From Acidobacteriota bacterium (GTDB lineage: Bacteria; Acidobacteriota; Terriglobia; Terriglobales; Acidobacteriaceae), in NCBI GenBank assembly GCA_021781075.1, contig JAJXXN010000199.1, positions 1-10,338 on the forward strand: 10,338 nucleotides of DNA, in the 5' to 3' direction. Made by a program: the position numbers and the translations under genes. Below the pieces are notes generated by a model that saw only the letters and a program-made list of their open reading frames with translations, was not told where the DNA came from and searched no databases. Shown here piece after piece: positions 6,982 through 10,338 of the stretch; position 1 is the stretch's first letter; each line of letters starts with the position of its first letter.

Positions 6982-7598
6982 CAGCTCGCTTGCCTCGCCA
7001 GCACCGTTGCCCCGCCGCTCACCTTTTGACGCAGCTTCACCACAATCTCGGCTTCCGCGGGCAAAATCACGTCCACGCGCGAGCCAAACTTGATCAGGCC
7101 CATCCGCTCCCCGCGCTCCACGCGTTCCCCAGCCTTCACATTGCATACAATACGCCGCGCAATCAAGCCCGCAATCTGCTTGAACGTCACTTCCATCCCC
7201 TCGCCGCGCACCGTGATCACGCTCTGCTCATTCCGCTCGGCCGACTCCGGGTTCATCGCGTTCAAATACAATCCCTTCCTGTATTCAACCCGCGTCACTT
7301 CGCCCGCTATCGGCATCCGGTTCACATGCACATTGAAGACGCTCAAAAAAATGCTGATCCGCTGCCGCGCGCCTTCCGCCGTCTCAATCCGCCGGATCTC
7401 CGTCACCGTCCCGTCCCCCGGAGAAACAATCAGCCCCGCGCCGGCGGGAATTGCCCTCTCAGGATCACGGAAAAACCACAGGAAAAAAAACGCCAGCAGC
7501 ACCGGTAAAACCGCCCACCACCACGCGCCCGTCAACCAGAAAACCACTCCGGCCACCAGCAAAAAACCCGCGCCATACATGTATCCATCGCGTACCAT
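6981..7598 (-). CDS. psd: Phosphatidylserine decarboxylase, short proenzyme type
   Basis: A 205-residue membrane-bound pyruvoyl enzyme that decarboxylates phosphatidylserine to phosphatidylethanolamine. Two hydrophobic segments (about 8-22 and 26-43) anchor the N-terminus. Then come FFRDPER (42-48), SPGDG (59-63, Asp62), NVHVNRMP (89-96, His91) and the cleavage motif FGSRVD, where the chain should split between Gly172 and Ser173 and Ser173 becomes the pyruvoyl group. Asp62, His91 and Ser173 fit the self-cleavage triad of the family. The length matches the short bacterial/archaeal class rather than the roughly 320-residue E. coli form. The ATG at 7598 has only a poor SD (GAAGAG two bases away). 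psd overlaps pssA by one base, so the two form an operon for the consecutive steps of PE synthesis. Identity is secure. Confidence 0.95.
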   Translation of the reverse strand: MVRDGYMYGAGFLLVAGVVFWLTGAWWWAVLPVLLAFFFLWFFRDPERAIPAGAGLIVSPGDGTVTEIRRIETAEGARQRISIFLSVFNVHVNRMPIAGEVTRVEYRKGLYLNAMNPESAERNEQSVITVRGEGMEVTFKQIAGLIARRIVCNVKAGERVERGERMGLIKFGSRVDVILPAEAEIVVKLRQKVSGGATVLARQAS

Positions 7599-7839
7599 GA
7601 CTCTTCAAATTATACGGGGGTTTCAATCGCAGGGCGCGCACTATTTAATCAGTGGTGATGGTGTCGTTTGGAAGCTGTATTTGCATCAATAATAATTTCA
7701 CGCTTTATGGCCACACTGTGTCGTCTCCTGCCCTCGGCCCTCCATCATCGCCCCAGCCCTCGGCGCAGTTCTTCCGCATGGGGAGCCGCTCCAGGCCCAC
7801 TACCGGCGAAAAGCCAACAAATCAGTGATTCAGGCCGCT
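7599..7839. other. Non-coding gap between the DUF465 gene and psd
   Basis: No credible gene lies in these 241 bases on either strand; an open plus frame here is short, biased in composition and runs antisense into the DUF465 gene. The part nearer psd (7599-7710) is AT-richer and holds the candidate -10 box. The other part is GC-rich and contains two copies of GCCCTCGGC (7730-7738 and 7756-7764). No strong terminator hairpin is visible after the DUF465 stop. Confidence 0.5.
7609..7614 (-). promoter_or_regulatory. Candidate -10 box immediately upstream of psd
   Basis: On the minus strand a perfect TATAAT ends ten bases before the psd ATG. No -35 element is visible at 16-18 bases (GC-rich there), and no TG extension precedes it. 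If used, transcription would begin about three to five bases before the start codon, giving an almost leaderless psd mRNA. Confidence 0.35.
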
Positions 7840-7848
7840 TCAGGCCAC
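7829..7848. repeat. Two-copy 10-bp tandem repeat over the DUF465 stop codon
   Basis: TTCAGGCCGC (7829-7838) is followed directly by TTCAGGCCAC (7839-7848), differing at one base. The second copy holds the TGA stop of the small gene (minus strand), so the first looks like a duplicated copy of its last codons lying outside the frame. It is short and may be chance or a replication-slippage scar. Confidence 0.4.
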
Positions 7849-8034
7849 AGCCGAAGCTCGGTGCTCAAGGGCCGTCATCAGGTCCTTCGCATGCAGCTTC
7901 AGCTTTTTCAGCTTCACTTCTTCTATCTGCTCTTCGGCGCTGAGATAGGGCTTCGCCGCCAACTCGCTCAACCGCTCATCGTAGCGATGGTGCTCAGCGT
8001 GCAACCGCTCCATCTCTGAAATTACCTCGTCCAT
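7840..8034 (-). CDS. YdcH/DUF465 family small coiled-coil protein
   Basis: A 64-residue soluble protein predicted to be almost entirely helical. It shows the DUF465 layout: an N-terminal helix with EHHRYDERLSEL (14-25), a short break at KPYLSAEEQ, and a second helix with the Lys-rich VKLKKLKLHAKD block (40-51) that marks the family. Members are common in Proteobacteria and Acidobacteria; their biochemical role is not established. The start is well supported: on the minus strand GGAGGT lies five bases before the ATG, the strongest ribosome binding site in the window, with a candidate promoter just upstream. It stands between rimI (162 bases upstream) and psd (241 bases downstream), and is more likely a single transcription unit than part of either operon. 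Confidence 0.85.
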   Translation of the reverse strand: MDEVISEMERLHAEHHRYDERLSELAAKPYLSAEEQIEEVKLKKLKLHAKDLMTALEHRASAVA

Positions 8035-8039
8035 GACGC

Positions 8040-8045
8040 ACCTCC
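8040..8045 (-). promoter_or_regulatory. Strong Shine-Dalgarno site of the DUF465 gene
   Basis: On the minus strand GGAGGT lies five bases ahead of the ATG at 8034, close to the ideal sequence and spacing. It decides the start of this small gene and suggests high translation. Confidence 0.75.
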
Positions 8046-8062
8046 GTGCTGCTGAATCTTCA

Positions 8063-8092
8063 CGTATAACGCCGCAGGGGTTCCGACCGCAA
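8063..8092 (-). promoter_or_regulatory. Candidate promoter of the DUF465 gene
   Basis: On the minus strand TTGCGG (8092-8087) is followed after 18 bases by TATACG (8068-8063), or after 17 by TTATAC. The -35 keeps TTG and the -10 keeps TATA. Transcription would start near 8056 and give a leader of about 20 bases containing the strong SD. The geometry is right, but the match is only moderate. Confidence 0.4.
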
Positions 8093-8196
8093 GTGCCAGC
8101 GCTGCTTTCTGGTAATAAAAATGTGGATTGCCTCTGGAAAGTTTTCCCAACCTGATTTTCATCACCCCAAAATGTCCAATTTCGCCGCAGACACGC

Positions 8197-8673
8197 TCAT
8201 TGATTAAGCCCGCGGTTCATCAAAACCGCATCCTCCACCGGACCGCGGTAATATCCCGCCCGCCGTCCCTGCTCCACAAACCCCAGCGCGACATAAAAAT
8301 GAATCGCCTTCGTGTTGCCCGCCCGCACTTCCAAATGGGCCACTCCCACACCAGCCCTGCGCAGCTCATCCATCGCCACTTCCAGCAGCGCGCGTCCCAC
8401 ACCCTGCCGCTGTACGCTCTCGCTCACCGCAATTGACTCAATCTCCGCCTCGTCAGCCGCATGGGCGCAAACTGCAAACCCCGCCAACCGCCCCCCGTCA
8501 AACGCCCCAAACAGCATCCTGCCCGCACGCCCGCCGCGCTCATCAAGCCCCGCAATCATCCCATCCCATACCGCCCGCCCCCACTGCGGGGCGCCGGCCA
8601 GCCCCGTCGCCAGCTCCATCAGCGCACCTGCTTCCCCCGACGCCTCCGCCCTGCCCAGCCGCTGTATCTTCAT
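8197..8673 (-). CDS. rimI: GNAT N-acetyltransferase, RimI-like (ribosomal protein S18 alanine acetyltransferase)
   Basis: A 158-residue GNAT-fold enzyme that should transfer acetyl from acetyl-CoA to a protein N-terminus, classically S18. The acetyl-CoA pyrophosphate loop is Q-R-Q-G-V-G (88-93) after the IAV strand. Then come LEVRAGNTKAIHFYVALGF (114-132), with Tyr127 as the likely general acid, and a C-terminal YY...EDAVLM segment typical of RimI. The ATG at 8673 is preferred because it overlaps the tsaB stop as ATGA (8670-8673), a coupling junction; an upstream in-frame ATG at 8697 would add eight residues with no better ribosome site. Adjacency to tsaB is a very common bacterial arrangement and supports RimI over other GNATs. 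The N-terminal 75 residues are less conserved, so the exact substrate is inferred. Confidence 0.9.
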   Translation of the reverse strand: MKIQRLGRAEASGEAGALMELATGLAGAPQWGRAVWDGMIAGLDERGGRAGRMLFGAFDGGRLAGFAVCAHAADEAEIESIAVSESVQRQGVGRALLEVAMDELRRAGVGVAHLEVRAGNTKAIHFYVALGFVEQGRRAGYYRGPVEDAVLMNRGLNQ

Positions 8674-9350
8674 CGCGCGTCCCGCGGCATTTTCCAAAAA
8701 ATCTCCGCGTCCGACCGCCGCAGGTAATTCCCATCGAGCGCCATCGCCTCCGTAAACTCCCCGCGCTCAATCCGCCCCAGCGCATGCGCAATCGCAAAGC
8801 CCGCCGCCGGCTCCGCAACCCGCGCCATCACCGCATCCGGCGCCGCCTGCCGCAGCAGCTCCGCCGCCGCTTCCTCGCACACCGCCACACGGCGCCCCGC
8901 AAGCCCCGCTCGTTTCAACTCATCCTGGTTCGCCAGTGACTCGCGCCCATCCACACGCAAATAAACCTCGCCGCGGTGCGCATCCAGTGCCGACTCACCG
9001 CACCCGCCCAGCGCCGCCAGCAGCTCCAGACGCGAAACCGCAACCAGCTTCGCCCCCAGACCTGCGCCCAAACCCAGCGCCGTGCTCACGCCAATCCGCA
9101 CACCGGTAAAACTCCCCGGCCCGCTCACCACCACTATTACGCCGATTTCACTTCTCCCCGCGCCCGACGCAACCAGCAAACTCTCCAGCTCGCACACAAT
9201 CGCCGCCGCCGCATCTCTCACCGGGAGCACTCGCTCGCCCAGCAGCCGCGCCGCGCCGCCGCCAACCCGCGAAAGCGCAATCGTCCCCCCTTCGCCGCAC
9301 GTGTCAACGCCCAGCACAAGCTGCGTCGCATTCTTCGCTGGCGCGCTCAT
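8670..9350 (-). CDS. tsaB: tRNA threonylcarbamoyladenosine biosynthesis protein TsaB
   Basis: A 226-residue cytosolic protein of the ASKHA fold that pairs with TsaD, and with TsaE, in making the t6A37 modification of ANN-decoding tRNAs. The first strand LVLGVDTCGEGGTIAL (11-26) and the signature SGPGSFTGVRIG (76-87) are typical of TsaB. The LDAHRGEVYL block (122-131) and the C-terminal YLRRSDAE also match. Like other TsaB proteins it lacks the metal-binding HxxxH motif of TsaD, so it is the dimerisation partner, not the catalytic subunit. The ATG at 9350 abuts the TAA of the upstream gene with no gap, and AAGGTG just upstream serves as SD. Its end overlaps rimI by four bases. Identity is secure. 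Confidence 0.95.
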   Translation of the reverse strand: MSAPAKNATQLVLGVDTCGEGGTIALSRVGGGAARLLGERVLPVRDAAAAIVCELESLLVASGAGRSEIGVIVVVSGPGSFTGVRIGVSTALGLGAGLGAKLVAVSRLELLAALGGCGESALDAHRGEVYLRVDGRESLANQDELKRAGLAGRRVAVCEEAAAELLRQAAPDAVMARVAEPAAGFAIAHALGRIERGEFTEAMALDGNYLRRSDAEIFWKMPRDAR

Positions 9351-10337
9351 TTACACCTTCCCCAGCGCCTGCTCCAAATCCCTAATCAAATCCACCTTGT
9401 CCTCAATCCCCACGCTCAACCGCACAAGGCCCTCCGTGATCCCCAGACGCGCCCGCTCCTCCGGCGCAATCGCCATGTGCGTCGTCGTCGCCGAGTGAGA
9501 GGCCAAACTCTCCACCCCGCCCAAACTCTCCGCATTCAAAAACAGCTTCAACGCGCCCAAAAACCGCCCCGCCGCATCCCGCGTCCCCAGGTCAAAGCTC
9601 ATCATCGAGCCAAAACCCTTCTGCTGACGCTTCGCCAGCTCATGCTGCTTGTGGCTCTTCAACCCTGGGTAATTCAGCCGCGTCAACTTGCCCGTCTGCT
9701 CGCCATAACGCTCCAAAAACTCCGCCACCGCGTTCCCATTCTCCTCATGCTGGCGCATGCGAAGCGGCAGCGTCTTGATCCCCCGCAACACCAGGTAGCA
9801 CTCAAAAGGAGACAAAATCCCCCCCGCCGCCTTCTGCACCAGCAAAAAACGCTCCTTGTGCTCCGGCTTCGTCCCAATCAGCGCGCCGCCCAGCCCGTCC
9901 GAGTGGCCATTCAAAAATTTCGTCGTCGAGTGCATCACCACGTCCGCGCCCAGCGCCAAAGGGCTCTGCAGCGCAGGGCTCATGAACGTGTTGTCCACGC
10001 TCACCTCCACGCCTCGGCCATGCGCCAACGCGCTCACCGCGCCAATGTCCGTGATCTGCATCAGCGGGTTCGTCGGCGTCTCTATGTGGATCAGCTTCGT
10101 ATTCCCCTTGATCGCACGCCCCACCGCATCCACGTCGCTCGTGTCCACATACTCCACTTCAATCCCGTAATTCACAATGATCAAATTCAACAGCCGCGCC
10201 GTCCCGCCATACACATTCGACGAGCAGATCATGTGCTCCCCGGCCTTCAGCGTCGCCACCAATCCGTAAATCGCCGCCATCCCGCTCGCAAACGCATGGC
10301 CGCTGTATCCGCCCTCCAGCGCCGCCAGCGCCTCCTC
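9351..10337 (-). CDS. Cystathionine gamma-synthase/lyase family PLP enzyme, 5' partial
   Basis: The visible 328 residues belong to the Cys/Met-metabolism PLP-dependent family (fold type I), which forms or splits cystathionine or related thioethers. The frame is open to the window edge, so the start lies outside. It reads LEGGYSGHAFASGMAAIYG, then NVYGGT, VSVDNTFMSPALQ (with the PLP-ring Asp) and HSTTKFLNGHSD, whose Lys (codon at 9920-9918) forms the internal aldimine. The C-terminal half has VESLASHSATTTH and the GLVRLSVGIED ending common to gamma-synthases and gamma-lyases. Sequence alone does not separate MetB, MetC-like, gamma-lyase or O-acylhomoserine sulfhydrylase roles; gamma-synthase or gamma-lyase is the best guess. 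It is followed without gap by tsaB, suggesting co-transcription with tsaB-rimI. Confidence 0.93.
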   Translation of the reverse strand, partial: EEALAALEGGYSGHAFASGMAAIYGLVATLKAGEHMICSSNVYGGTARLLNLIIVNYGIEVEYVDTSDVDAVGRAIKGNTKLIHIETPTNPLMQITDIGAVSALAHGRGVEVSVDNTFMSPALQSPLALGADVVMHSTTKFLNGHSDGLGGALIGTKPEHKERFLLVQKAAGGILSPFECYLVLRGIKTLPLRMRQHEENGNAVAEFLERYGEQTGKLTRLNYPGLKSHKQHELAKRQQKGFGSMMSFDLGTRDAAGRFLGALKLFLNAESLGGVESLASHSATTTHMAIAPEERARLGITEGLVRLSVGIEDKVDLIRDLEQALGKV

Positions 10338-10338
10338 C

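Larger units (their letters stand above)
8035..8196. other. Non-coding spacer between rimI and the DUF465 gene
   Basis: This 162-base spacer holds the SD and candidate promoter of the DUF465 gene at its low-coordinate end. The remainder (about 8100-8196) shows no gene and no convincing terminator hairpin after the rimI stop. Confidence 0.5.

Noticed and set aside
6982..7146. 55-residue N-terminal extension of PssA
   Set aside because: It lies wholly inside psd, is Gly/Arg-rich without family similarity, and the TGATG junction explains the start at 6981.
7668..7943. Plus-strand 91-codon frame
   Set aside because: It has no recognisable domain, is Ser/Pro/Ala-rich and runs antisense into the DUF465 gene, whose SD and family motif are clear.
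8674..8697. Longer RimI start at 8697
   Set aside because: It would deepen the overlap with tsaB to 28 bases with no better ribosome site; the ATGA overlap at 8670-8673 is the typical arrangement.

Overview
This GC-rich window (C-ending codons dominate every gene) carries ordinary chromosomal housekeeping genes of a Gram-negative-type bacterium. Gene content fits an acidobacterium of the Terriglobia type best: a short Psd with PssA beside an Asd/Usg-like protein, a small YdcH/DUF465 protein, and exported TPR proteins. This placement is an inference from gene content and codon use, not from a marker gene. I see no rRNA, tRNA, CRISPR array, insertion sequence, phage gene or broken gene.

Left part, plus strand: the window opens with the last 93 codons of purH (purine synthesis). 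A 255-base gap follows, then a 704-residue exported tetratricopeptide-repeat protein. A perfect 11-bp hairpin with a GCAA loop lies between this gene and a convergent 293-residue exported protein of unknown function on the minus strand. That gene diverges, across 117 bases, from a plus-strand HD-domain dNTP triphosphohydrolase gene (dgt), which converges on the next cluster.

Right part, all minus strand. In transcription order: a cystathionine gamma-synthase/lyase family gene (5' end outside the window), tsaB and rimI are packed with an abutting junction and a 4-base overlap, and look like one operon. After 162 bases comes a small YdcH/DUF465 protein with a strong ribosome binding site and its own candidate promoter. 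After another 241 bases come psd and pssA (1-base overlap), the last two steps of phosphatidylethanolamine synthesis. An aspartate-semialdehyde-dehydrogenase homologue follows 60 bases later.

The most interesting item is that last gene. It has the ASADH fold signature but lacks the catalytic cysteine, has a degenerate nucleotide-binding glycine loop, and lacks the usual phosphate-binding arginine. It therefore looks like a Usg-type non-dehydrogenase paralogue kept beside phospholipid genes. Secondary items are the unknown exported protein and a perfect TATAAT only ten bases upstream of the psd start. I found no convincing new multi-gene system.
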